Positions 43,047 through 50,738 of a stretch of 64,000 nucleotides of DNA are shown here, piece by piece. Under the pieces are notes generated by a model that was not told where the DNA came from, made no database searches, and saw nothing but the letters and a program-made list of their open reading frames with translations. Position numbers and translations under genes: made by a program. The stretch comes from an uncultured Muribaculaceae bacterium (GTDB lineage Bacteria; Bacteroidota; Bacteroidia; Bacteroidales; Muribaculaceae), in the NCBI GenBank assembly GCA_910579035.1, contig CAJTSR010000003.1, forward strand, positions 81,589 through 145,588, given 5' to 3'. Position 1 is the first letter of the stretch. Every line of letters begins with the position of its first letter.

Positions 43047-43847
43047 TCAGAATGATGCCGGGGAGTCGGCATTATCAGGCTCGAATATGGCGTTGAGCAC
43101 CCGGGCGAGCCTGAGGCCTCCGCGCAGAAGCTGCTGCTCGATTACGGGCGTCCATGCGGCAATCTGGTTGTAGGACACCCGCGAGCCGGAGGGGAAGTAG
43201 TCGTACACGCGAGTGGCGATCTCGTAGGTTTCGCGGCCCCAGTCGTCGATGTTTCCGGCAGCGGTGGCGCGTTCTACCTCCGGCGACAGCCTGTCGAGCT
43301 GTTGCTGCCATTCGGTGTAGGACCATGCGTGGCCGCTGTTCATAATCGAGCCGTCCCAGATGGAATGCAGGTTGGAGTCGCGGTCGAAGAAACGCACCTT
43401 GACGTTGTTGCCTCCGCGGTCGGTGAAATGCCCCATGTGCATCGGCTGGTGCATGTCGCCGATAAGGTGTATGAGTATTTTGAGCGCGAGCTGCTTCTGG
43501 CTTCTTGTCGACACACTGTCGGCGAGTATGGCTATCTGCTCGCGGGCGGCAGACACAACGTCGCCGCTTTTGATGGTTGGCGCTTCGTCGTACGGCGTGC
43601 CTGCATCTATGTTCTTGTAGTGCCAAGTCTTGGTGTAGGCGTAGTCGGGGGTGTGGCTTGCGTTGTCGAGCCAGTTGGCCCAGTATACGGGCGATTTGCC
43701 GTCGAGCAGCGAGGCCACGGAATCGGCGGCGGCTTCGGAGAGGTGTTTCTCGGCTATGTACGCCACGGTGTCGTGTCCTTTCTGGCTCCAGCCAAAGGCG
43801 GCGACGGCGCTCATTGCTGCGGCGAGCAATACTATTGTTTTTTTCAT
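43047..43847 (-). CDS. S1/P1-type nuclease, secreted
   Basis: 266 aa with a signal peptide (about 1-19); the mature protein begins with Trp20, which, as in P1 nuclease, can bind zinc through its backbone. GHDTVAYIAE (His25) and the HLIGDMHQPMHMGH...DRGGNN segment supply the other ligands of the trinuclear zinc site. It degrades single-stranded DNA and RNA in the periplasm or outside. It stands alone between the rpmA terminator and the glyS promoter. Confidence 0.92.
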   Translation of the reverse strand: MKKTIVLLAAAMSAVAAFGWSQKGHDTVAYIAEKHLSEAAADSVASLLDGKSPVYWANWLDNASHTPDYAYTKTWHYKNIDAGTPYDEAPTIKSGDVVSAAREQIAILADSVSTRSQKQLALKILIHLIGDMHQPMHMGHFTDRGGNNVKVRFFDRDSNLHSIWDGSIMNSGHAWSYTEWQQQLDRLSPEVERATAAGNIDDWGRETYEIATRVYDYFPSGSRVSYNQIAAWTPVIEQQLLRGGLRLARVLNAIFEPDNADSPASF

Positions 43848-43860
43848 TGCGGGTTTTGTG

Positions 43861-43915
43861 AAAAAGAACAGCGAACCGCGTTCCGGGCGATATCGCCGGG
43901 TTTGCAGTTCGCTGT
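43861..43915 (-). terminator. intrinsic terminator of rplU-rpmA
   Basis: A 9-bp stem ACAGCGAAC/GTTCGCTGT (43868-43876 and 43907-43915), with an inner GGCGATATCGCC stem in the loop, followed on the minus strand by TCTTTTT. It lies 29 bp after the rpmA stop. Confidence 0.85.
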
Positions 43916-43944
43916 ATGGGAGTGCTTATGGGGTAGGTCGATGC

Positions 43945-44208
43945 TTATGCTTCGGCTACGGGCTGCACGTTGATGAATTTGCGACCGTTGCGTCCTTCGG
44001 TGAACTGCACCGTACCGTTCACGAGAGCGTACAGGGTGTGGTCCTTGCCGATGCCTACGTTGAGGCCGGGGTGGTGCACGGTGCCGCGCTGGCGCTTGAT
44101 GATGTTGCCGGCTTTGGCAAACTGGCCGCCAAAAATCTTAACGCCCAGTCGTTTGCTTTCTGATTCGCGGCCGTTCTTAGAACTGCCGACGCCTTTTTTG
44201 TGTGCCAT
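43945..44208 (-). CDS. rpmA: 50S ribosomal protein bL27
   Basis: 87 aa, MAHKKGVGSSKNGRESESKR with the canonical GGQFAKAGNIIKRQRGT and HPGLNVGIGKDHTL. It sits at the peptidyl-transferase centre. Directly downstream of rplU (26 nt). Confidence 0.97.
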   Translation of the reverse strand: MAHKKGVGSSKNGRESESKRLGVKIFGGQFAKAGNIIKRQRGTVHHPGLNVGIGKDHTLYALVNGTVQFTEGRNGRKFINVQPVAEA

Positions 44209-44234
44209 AGTTGGTTCTGGTTCTTAAGCTGGGG

Positions 44235-44555
44235 TTATGCAATGATGTCTTTGATGACAATTTTGGTGAAGTACTGGCGATGGCCGTTTTTGCGGCGGTA
44301 GCCTTTGCGACGTTTTTTCTTGAACACGATTACCTTGTCGCCTTTTACGAGGGGGGTAGCGATTTCGCATACCACTTTGGCACCTTCCACGGTGGGGGCG
44401 CCTACTTTTACTTCGCCGTCGGCGTCGGCAAGGAGAACGCGGTCAAATTCTACGCTGTCGCCTTCCTTTACATTGTCGCCCAGGTAGTGCACATACAGAA
44501 AGCGGTCTTTTTCGGCCTTGAACTGCTGGCCCTGGATTTCTACGATTACGTACAT
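44235..44555 (-). CDS. rplU: 50S ribosomal protein bL21
   Basis: 106 aa, MYVIVEIQGQQFKAEKDRFL..., with FKKKRRKGYRRKNGHRQ near the C-terminus, the rRNA-binding signature of bL21. First gene of rplU-rpmA, behind a roughly 90-nt leader and a strong promoter. Confidence 0.97.
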   Translation of the reverse strand: MYVIVEIQGQQFKAEKDRFLYVHYLGDNVKEGDSVEFDRVLLADADGEVKVGAPTVEGAKVVCEIATPLVKGDKVIVFKKKRRKGYRRKNGHRQYFTKIVIKDIIA

Positions 44556-44647
44556 TTATTTATTGAAAATAAGTTAACCCGCTGAGGCGGAGGCGTATGC
44601 AGCAGCATTTCCTCACTTTTGGACGCCTATTGCGGAAATTCAGCCCA
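44556..44647 (-). promoter_or_regulatory. structured rplU leader (possible bL21 autoregulatory RNA)
   Basis: The leader between the promoter and rplU can form a stem AGGCGT/ACGCCT (minus-strand 44628-44623 with 44596-44591) around a purine-rich loop containing GTGAGGAAATGCTGCTGCAT. Ribosomal operons often carry such leaders for autoregulation by their product. The structure is visible; the function is inferred. Confidence 0.45.
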
Positions 44648-44679
44648 CAAAAGTACAAAATCTTGCGCGTTCCCGCAAA
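44648..44679 (-). promoter_or_regulatory. promoter of rplU-rpmA
   Basis: Minus strand: -33 TTTG (44676-44679), 20-bp spacer, -7 TACTTTTG (44648-44655), a full match to the Bacteroidota consensus. It overlaps the end side of the convergent-free DUF1015 gene gap. Confidence 0.75.
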
Positions 44680-44727
44680 TATTTGGCAGGATTAGCGCAA
44701 GATTTTGGTAAAGAAGTTGCTAAGAGC

Positions 44728-45972
44728 TTATTCGAGGGAGTGGATTACGAGGCCGGAACGCAGTTTCGGCTCGAACCATGTGGTCTTGGGCGGCATTATG
44801 TTGCCGGTGTCGGCAATGTTCATAAGCTGCTCCATGCTCACGGGGTAAAGGGCGAGGGCAAACGCCATTTCGCCGCTGTCGACGCGCTGCTTGAGCTCGC
44901 CGAGGCCGCGTATGCCTCCCACGAAGTCGATCCGCTTGTCGGAGCGGAGGTCGGTTATGCCTATGATGTCGCGAAGTATCAGGTCGGACGATATTGTAAC
45001 GTCGAGCACGCCGATGGGGTCGGAGTCGTTGTACGTGCCGGGGCGCGCTGTCAGCGAGTACCAGTGTCCTTCGAGGTATAGCGCGAAATTGTGGAGGGCT
45101 TCAGGGGTGTATGTTTCGGTGCCTTTGTCCACTACCACAAACTTGTGCTCGAGTCTTTCGAGGAATTCCTCGGGCGACAGGCCGTTGAGGTCGCGCACCA
45201 CGCGGTTGTAATCGATTATTTTGAGGTGCGAGGCGGGGAATGCCACGGCAAGGAAGTAGTTGTACTCCTCGTCGCCCTTGTGGTCGGGGTTGAGGCGCGC
45301 TTTCTCGTTGCCAACCAGGGCCGCCGCTGCGGAGCGGTGATGGCCGTCGGCTATGTACAGGTAAGGTATTTTGGCAAATTCTTCGGTTATCTTTGCGGTT
45401 ATTGCCGGGTCTTTGACCACCCAGAAGTGGTGGCCGAAGCCGTCGGGGGCGGTGAAGTCGTATTCAGGCTCGCCGGCGGCCACGGTGCGTATCACTTCTT
45501 CGAGTGCCTCGTTGTCGGGGAAGGCGAAGAACACCGGCTCGATGTTGGCGTTGTTGATGCGGACGTGCTTCATGCGGTCTTCTTCCTTGTCGCGGCGGGT
45601 AAGCTCGTGCTTTTTGATGCGGCCTTCCATATAGTCGTCAACGAACGCTGCTACCACGATGCCGTACTGTGTGCGGCCGTCCATGGTCTGGGCGTAGATG
45701 TAGTAGTGTTCCTGCTCGTCCTGCACCAGCCAGCCGTTGCGGCGGAATGCGGCGAAGTTCTCCACGGCTTTGTCGTAGACCTCGGGGGCGTGTTCGTCGG
45801 TACCCGGGGCGAAGTCTATTTCAGGCTTTATGATATGGTAAAGCGATTTGGGGTTGCCTTCGGCTTCTGCGCGGGCTTCTTCGCTGTTGAGCACGTCGTA
45901 GGGGCGCGATGCGACTTCTGTCACCATCTGGCGCGGGGGGCGGATGCCTCTGAAGGGTTTGACTTTGGCCAT
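44728..45972 (-). CDS. DUF1015-family protein
   Basis: 414 aa from MAKVKPFRGIRPPRQMV at 45972; the long upstream reading has no family match. DUF1015 marks are VASRPYDVL, YIADGHHRSAAA (with His-His near 240) and IEPVFFAFPD. The ADGHHR motif suggests a nucleotide- or nuclease-related (ParB-like) activity, but no reaction is assigned. In this phylum the gene is usually near serine biosynthesis genes; here it lies between purA and rplU. Confidence 0.92.
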   Translation of the reverse strand: MAKVKPFRGIRPPRQMVTEVASRPYDVLNSEEARAEAEGNPKSLYHIIKPEIDFAPGTDEHAPEVYDKAVENFAAFRRNGWLVQDEQEHYYIYAQTMDGRTQYGIVVAAFVDDYMEGRIKKHELTRRDKEEDRMKHVRINNANIEPVFFAFPDNEALEEVIRTVAAGEPEYDFTAPDGFGHHFWVVKDPAITAKITEEFAKIPYLYIADGHHRSAAAALVGNEKARLNPDHKGDEEYNYFLAVAFPASHLKIIDYNRVVRDLNGLSPEEFLERLEHKFVVVDKGTETYTPEALHNFALYLEGHWYSLTARPGTYNDSDPIGVLDVTISSDLILRDIIGITDLRSDKRIDFVGGIRGLGELKQRVDSGEMAFALALYPVSMEQLMNIADTGNIMPPKTTWFEPKLRSGLVIHSLE

Positions 45973-46003
45973 TTTTCTTGATTTAGATTCTTGGTTTGTA
46001 TAT

Positions 46004-46031
46004 GTTCCGCCTGCCGGCAAGCAGGCGGAAC
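46004..46031 (-). terminator. hairpin after purA
   Basis: A perfect 11-bp GC-rich stem GTTCCGCCTGC/GCAGGCGGAAC (46004-46014 and 46021-46031) 9 bp after the purA stop. There is no T-run, so it may stabilise the mRNA end or act as a weak terminator before the DUF1015 gene. Confidence 0.55.
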
Positions 46032-46040
46032 GTGTGTTTG

Positions 46041-47342
46041 TTAATGGCGGATTATGGTTTCTTCGCGGTCGGGGCCTACCGATATCACGGCTACGGGAAC
46101 TCCGAGCTTCTGCTCGATGTAGGCCACGTAGTTGCGGAACGCTTCGGGAAGCTCTTCTTCGGAGCGGGCCGACGACAGTACTGTGCGCCAGCCGGGCAGC
46201 TCTTCGTAGATAGGCTCGGCTATGCCGGCGCCTTCGGCGTTGTTGCCGACGCTGAAGGGGAAGTCGGTGGTGATGCTTCCGTCGGGCATGCGGTAGGCGG
46301 TGCATACCTTTATGGTGTCGAAGCCGTCGAGGACGTCGCTCTTCATCATAATCAGATGGGTGGCGCCGTTTATCATCACGGCGTAGCGCAGCGCAACGAG
46401 GTCGAGCCAGCCGCAACGGCGTTCGCGGCCTGTCACAGCGCCGTACTCATGGCCGATGTTGCGGATCGTGGCGCCCGTTTCGTCGAAAAGCTCGGTGGGG
46501 AAGGGGCCGCTGCCCACACGGGTGCAGTATGCCTTGAAGATGCCGTACACGCGGCCTATGCGGCCGGGAGCGAGGCCGAGTCCGGTGCAGGCTCCTGCGG
46601 CAACGGTGTTGCTCGAGGTCACGAAGGGATATGAGCCGAAGTCTACGTCGAGCATGGTGCCCTGCGCGCCTTCGCAGAGTATGCTGCGGCCGCCGTCAAG
46701 CTCCTTGTTTACGAAGTGCTCCGAGTCGATGAGGTCGTAGCCGCGCAGGTACTCGATGGCGTCGAGCCATTCCTTCTCCATGGCCGCGAACTCGGGAGTT
46801 CCGGCAGGCGATGCCCCGAAAGCCTCGAGGGTTTCGATATGGGCGTCGCGGGCCGACTGGTAGCGGGCGTCGAAGTCGGGCTGCACGGTGTCGCCGATGC
46901 GGAGGCCGCGGCGCGATACCTTGTCGGTATATGTCGGGCCGATGCCTTTGCCCGTGGTGCCGATTTTGGAAGCGCCTTTGGCGCGCTCTCCTGCGGCGTC
47001 GAGCAGGCGGTGGGTGGGCATTATCAGGTGTGCCTTTTTGGATATTTTGAGGATAGAGTGCAGGTCTACGCCATCGGCTTCGAGCTGCTCGGCTTCTGCG
47101 CGGAACAGCACGGGGTCGAGCACCACGCCGTTGCCTATCACGTTCACCCTCGATCCTCCGGCGAACACGCCCGACGGAATGGAGCGTAGCACGTGTTTGT
47201 GGCCGTCGAACTCAAGGGTATGTCCGGCGTTGGGCCCGCCTTGGAAACGAGCCACTATATCGTATTTGGGGGCGAGGACATCGACAATCTTGCCTTTGCC
47301 TTCGTCGCCCCATTGCAGGCCAAGAAGAATATCGGCTTTCAT
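46041..47342 (-). CDS. purA: adenylosuccinate synthetase
   Basis: 433 aa. GLQWGDEGKGKIVD (8-21) is the GTP-binding loop with the catalytic Asp, and HTLEFDGHKHVLRSIPSG and the downstream TTGKGIGPTY (IMP site) follow. It makes adenylosuccinate from IMP and aspartate. Its ATG overlaps the stop of the Fur-family gene (ATGA), an uncommon tight link between a metal regulator and purine synthesis. Confidence 0.97.
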   Translation of the reverse strand: MKADILLGLQWGDEGKGKIVDVLAPKYDIVARFQGGPNAGHTLEFDGHKHVLRSIPSGVFAGGSRVNVIGNGVVLDPVLFRAEAEQLEADGVDLHSILKISKKAHLIMPTHRLLDAAGERAKGASKIGTTGKGIGPTYTDKVSRRGLRIGDTVQPDFDARYQSARDAHIETLEAFGASPAGTPEFAAMEKEWLDAIEYLRGYDLIDSEHFVNKELDGGRSILCEGAQGTMLDVDFGSYPFVTSSNTVAAGACTGLGLAPGRIGRVYGIFKAYCTRVGSGPFPTELFDETGATIRNIGHEYGAVTGRERRCGWLDLVALRYAVMINGATHLIMMKSDVLDGFDTIKVCTAYRMPDGSITTDFPFSVGNNAEGAGIAEPIYEELPGWRTVLSSARSEEELPEAFRNYVAYIEQKLGVPVAVISVGPDREETIIRH

Positions 47343-47836
47343 TTAAGTGTATGTTTTTTTGATGATGAATTTACTTTTTTAGTTCCGGCTTTCGCCCTGC
47401 GCGCGCATGCCGAACACACGCCGTGGACGGTGAGCGAGAATTGCGCCGGGGTGAACGCCGAGTAGCGCCGGGTGCGCAGATACTCGTCGAGCGCGGGATC
47501 GCGCACGTCTTTGACACGCCCGCATTTGCTGCACACGAGGTGGTGGTGAGCCTCTCCGGCCAGTTCGTAGACCGTAGTGGCGCCGTCGAAGCAGCGGCTT
47601 GCGAGTATGCCGGCTTCGAGAAACATCTCCACGGTGTTGTATACCGTGGCGCGCGCTATGCGTTCGCCGTCTTTCTCAAGAACACGACAAAGCCGCTCGA
47701 CCGAAAAATGCCCTCTGAGGCTTTCGGCCGCCGACAGGATTGTAAACCGTTCCGGCGTGCGCCGGCGGTGTGTACGCTCCAAGTACTCGCTCAGTATTTG
47801 CGAGGCGCCGCTGTTCTTGTGGGATTCGACGTTCAT
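47339..47836 (-). CDS. Fur-family transcriptional regulator
   Basis: 165 aa from MNVESHKNSGASQ at 47836; the longer reading starts upstream of the promoter at 47867. The winged helix contains TPERFTILSAAESL and RATVYNTVEMFLEAGIL. The dimerisation part has the regulatory HHHLVCSKCGR and a second CSAC, so a structural zinc site (two CxxC) is present. Whether it senses iron, zinc or peroxide cannot be decided; metal ligands fit Fur or PerR. It is the first gene of a fur-purA pair. Confidence 0.9.
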   Translation of the reverse strand: MNVESHKNSGASQILSEYLERTHRRRTPERFTILSAAESLRGHFSVERLCRVLEKDGERIARATVYNTVEMFLEAGILASRCFDGATTVYELAGEAHHHLVCSKCGRVKDVRDPALDEYLRTRRYSAFTPAQFSLTVHGVCSACARRAKAGTKKVNSSSKKHTLK

Positions 47837-47866
47837 TAGCACCCGGGACGTGGTTGTTGACGTGGG

Positions 47867-47874
47867 CAAATTTA
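47867..47874 (-). promoter_or_regulatory. -7 box of the fur-purA promoter
   Basis: Minus-strand TAAATTTG at 47867-47874, 30 bp before the fur start. It faces away from the prmA promoter at 47907, so a single site between them could control both. Confidence 0.6.
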
Positions 47875-47906
47875 CGAATAATTTTCCGTTCTCTGATAAA
47901 AAACAG

Positions 47907-47914
47907 TAACTTTG
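47907..47914 (+). promoter_or_regulatory. -7 box of the prmA promoter
   Basis: TAACTTTG at 47907-47914, 28 bp before the ATG at 47943, with A/T-rich sequence upstream and no clear -33. Confidence 0.7.
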
Positions 47915-47942
47915 CAATACTATCATTAAGGCCGACATTATT

Positions 47943-48833
47943 ATGAACACTTCCGATACCCCGACGATGAATGACTATTACAGACTTGACATAAGCATCA
48001 AGCCTGCCAGTACAGATGCCTGCGACCTTGCTGCCGATTCGCTCGCAGCCATAGGCTTCGAGAGTTTTGAACAACCTGAGGAAGCAGGCGGGGCCTCTAT
48101 GACGGCGTATGTGCCGGCTCCGCTATTCGATGCGGAAGCGGCACGGGAGGCTCTTGCAGAAATAGAGCCTTTGGCCGTGGCTGATTTCGAGGCCGTGTTC
48201 GTGAAAGGGCGCGACTGGAATTCGGAGTGGGAGAAAAATTACTTCAAGCCCATTCTTGTGGCAGGACGCGTGGCGGTACACAGCAGTTTCCACACCGATG
48301 TGCCGCCTGCTGAGTTCGATATAGTTATCGATCCCAAAATGGCGTTCGGCACCGGCCACCACGCCACTACCACGCTTATGATGAAAGCCTTGCTTTCGGG
48401 CAACATAGCCGGAGCCTCTGTGATAGACATGGGAACGGGCACTGGCATACTCGCCATTCTGGCATCAATGCTCGGCGCGGCAGAAGTGGCCGCTGTGGAG
48501 ATAGATCCTTTTGCCGCTGCCAATGCAGCCGACAATGTGGCGCTCAACCTCGGCAATGGTTATGAGGTGGAGGTGTTGGAGGGCGATGAGTCGGCTCTTG
48601 GTAATATCGAGTTCAAGGCCGATGTTTTCCTTGCCAATATCAACAGGAATGTTATCACCGCCGATATCGAAGCATACGCGGCCGCATTGAAGAAGGGCGG
48701 GCGCCTCGTGGTGAGCGGCTTTTATGTGGCAGACCGAGAGATAGTGGCCGAAGCAGCGGCCAGAGCCGGGTTCGATGCCGACGGGGTTGATGAGTTCGAC
48801 GGCTGGTCGTCGATGCAGTTCGTGAAGCGATGA
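47943..48833 (+). CDS. prmA: ribosomal protein L11 methyltransferase
   Basis: 296 aa from 47943, 28 bp after the -7 box; Met9 (47967) is an alternative. An N-terminal substrate-recognition domain (about 10-100) is followed by a class I SAM domain: DPKMAFGTGHHATT, VIDMGTGTGILAIL (motif I) and FLANINRNVI. It trimethylates L11. It overlaps the next gene by ATGA at 48830. Confidence 0.93.
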   Translation: MNTSDTPTMNDYYRLDISIKPASTDACDLAADSLAAIGFESFEQPEEAGGASMTAYVPAPLFDAEAAREALAEIEPLAVADFEAVFVKGRDWNSEWEKNYFKPILVAGRVAVHSSFHTDVPPAEFDIVIDPKMAFGTGHHATTTLMMKALLSGNIAGASVIDMGTGTGILAILASMLGAAEVAAVEIDPFAAANAADNVALNLGNGYEVEVLEGDESALGNIEFKADVFLANINRNVITADIEAYAAALKKGGRLVVSGFYVADREIVAEAAARAGFDADGVDEFDGWSSMQFVKR

Positions 48834-49372
48834 CGGCGAGGCGGTTTATAGCGTTGGCTCTTGTGGCCTTGTTCGTGCCTATATTCGCCTCTGCAGCAGA
48901 GAAAGGCGGCAAGGTGAAGACGCATTTTGCGTGGGGTGCCGACTTCGGAGCCTCGATTGACTTGGGCGGCGACGAGATGACCTGCATAGACTTCGATGTG
49001 ATGTTCGGCATGCGTCGTGGCTGGATAAAGTTTCTCGGCATAGGTGCGCAGGCCGATATCATGGTGAGTAATTCCTGCCGGTCGTTCCCGCTGTATGCGG
49101 AGTTCCGCACAAATTTCAGGAATAGCCCGTCGATTCTTTTCTGGGACTTGAAGTTAGGCGCGTCGCTAAATTATTTGGAGCATAACCACCAGCAGACAGG
49201 TCTTTTCGGCTTCACGGGTCTGGGCGTGAATCTTGCGCGTGGCCGCAGTTTCAGCTCGCACATAGTGGCCGGCTATACATTCAGGCAGCGCCGCACAGTG
49301 GTGGGCGATGAAATGATACACGACTTCAAGGATATACACTATGCGTCGATTCGCATCGGCGTGCTCTTCTGA
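48830..49372 (+). CDS. small outer-membrane beta-barrel-like protein
   Basis: 180 aa with a signal peptide (about 1-22). Alternating strands such as VKTHFAWGADFGASI, IKFLGIGAQADIMV, LFWDLKLGASLNYL and YASIRIGVLF, with a terminal Phe, look like an eight-stranded OmpX-size barrel. No family name is recognised. Its start overlaps the prmA stop, and a terminator follows it. Confidence 0.6.
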   Translation: MTARRFIALALVALFVPIFASAAEKGGKVKTHFAWGADFGASIDLGGDEMTCIDFDVMFGMRRGWIKFLGIGAQADIMVSNSCRSFPLYAEFRTNFRNSPSILFWDLKLGASLNYLEHNHQQTGLFGFTGLGVNLARGRSFSSHIVAGYTFRQRRTVVGDEMIHDFKDIHYASIRIGVLF

Positions 49373-49392
49373 GAACACACCCTGTAAAAGAT

Positions 49393-49435
49393 TTACCCCT
49401 GCCTCAGTTGTCTGAAGCAGGGGTAATTGCTTTTA
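49393..49435 (+). terminator. terminator after the prmA unit (shared with the convergent aminotransferase)
   Basis: Perfect 10-bp stem TTACCCCTGC/GCAGGGGTAA (49393-49402 and 49417-49426), followed by TTGCTTTT. A second weaker hairpin (ACGCG 49471-49475 / CGCGT 49496-49500) with a T6 run lies just before the aminotransferase stop. Confidence 0.85.
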
Positions 49436-49505
49436 AAAATCTGTTTGACGGAATCGTTTTTCGCAAGAAAACGCGGCATGCCTCCGTAGGAACTACGCGT
49501 CTTTT

Positions 49506-50699
49506 TTATGACAGTTTCGCCAGAGCTGCGGCTATTCGGCGCATTGCCTCCACGATGTTTTCATCGCTTGTGGCATAGCTGAGGCGAATGTATCCGGGAG
49601 CGCAGAATGCAGCGCCGTCGACAGTGGCCACATGGGCTTCGTCGAGGAGGTACATGGCAAGGTCGCCGGAGTCTTTTATCACACGGTCGCCGAAGCTTCG
49701 TCCGATGTACGCGCTCACTTCGGGGAAGAGGTAGAATGCGCCTTGCGGTTCGTTGACGCCGAGTCCGGGTATTTCGCGGGCGAGGCGCACCACGAGGTCG
49801 CGGCGGCGCTCAAATGCGCGACGCATTTCTTCAACACAGTCCTGCGGGCCGGTGTAGGCAGCCTCTGCCGCCTTTTGGGCAATCGAGGAGGCGCCCGATG
49901 TGAACTGCCCCTGAAGCTTGGTCACAGCCTTGGCAATTTCGAGAGGAGCGGCGCAATAGCCGATGCGCCAGCCGGTCATGGCGTAAGCCTTGGACACGCC
50001 GTTGATTACCACTGTGCGGTCGGCTATCTCGGGGAAAGATGCCAGGGACACGAAGTCGCCGCCGGTATAGTTGATATGCTCGTATATCTCATCGGCGATT
50101 ACGAGTACCTGCGGATAGCGGGCAAGGACGTCGACGAGGCTCTGAAGTTCTTCGCGGGTGTACACGCTGCCGGTTGGATTCGACGGCGAGCAGAGTATTA
50201 TCGCAGTGGTGCGCGGTGTGATGGCAGCTTCGAGCTGTGCCGGGGTAATCTTGAAGTTCTGTTCAAGTCCTGTGGGCACGAGCACGCTTTTGCCCTCGGC
50301 GAGTTTCACCATCTCCACATAGCTTACCCATGCCGGAGTGGGGATTATAACTTCGTCGCCGGGTGCCACCGTCGCCATTATGACATTGCACAGAGAGTGC
50401 TTTGCTCCGTTGCCTACCACAATCTGGGTCGGCTCGAACGAAAGACCGTTTTCGCGGCTCAGTTTGTCGGCAATGGCCTTGCGGAGGCTCATATAGCCCG
50501 GAACGGGGCTGTAGAAGCTGTAATTTTCCTCGATGGCTTTGATGCCGGCCTGCTTGATGTGGTCCGGGGTGTTGAAGTCGGGTTCGCCAACGGAGAGGTT
50601 GATTATGTCGATGCCCTGAGCCTTGAGTTCTGCGCTTTTTTGCGACATCGCCAGGGTCTGCGATACTGCAAGTGCTTTGACGCGCGGTGAAATTGCCAT
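49506..50699 (-). CDS. class I pyridoxal-phosphate aminotransferase (aspartate aminotransferase type)
   Basis: 397 aa. SVGEPDFNTPDHI and GNGAKHSL, then the PLP lysine in NGVSKAYAMTGWRIGY and Arg in PGYIRLSYATS for substrate carboxylate. The length and motifs fit the I-gamma/AspC group of subclass I. It transfers amino groups between aspartate and 2-oxoglutarate in known members. It starts 39 nt after yidC on the same strand. Confidence 0.93.
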   Translation of the reverse strand: MAISPRVKALAVSQTLAMSQKSAELKAQGIDIINLSVGEPDFNTPDHIKQAGIKAIEENYSFYSPVPGYMSLRKAIADKLSRENGLSFEPTQIVVGNGAKHSLCNVIMATVAPGDEVIIPTPAWVSYVEMVKLAEGKSVLVPTGLEQNFKITPAQLEAAITPRTTAIILCSPSNPTGSVYTREELQSLVDVLARYPQVLVIADEIYEHINYTGGDFVSLASFPEIADRTVVINGVSKAYAMTGWRIGYCAAPLEIAKAVTKLQGQFTSGASSIAQKAAEAAYTGPQDCVEEMRRAFERRRDLVVRLAREIPGLGVNEPQGAFYLFPEVSAYIGRSFGDRVIKDSGDLAMYLLDEAHVATVDGAAFCAPGYIRLSYATSDENIVEAMRRIAAALAKLS

Positions 50700-50738
50700 T
50701 TTATTCAGGCTATTTTATTTAGAAGGTGTTGATTATAT

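Noticed and set aside
44581..44640. tRNA-like folding upstream of rplU
   Set aside because: No cloverleaf, no TTC-loop and no CCA-end pattern; the hairpin belongs to the rplU leader.
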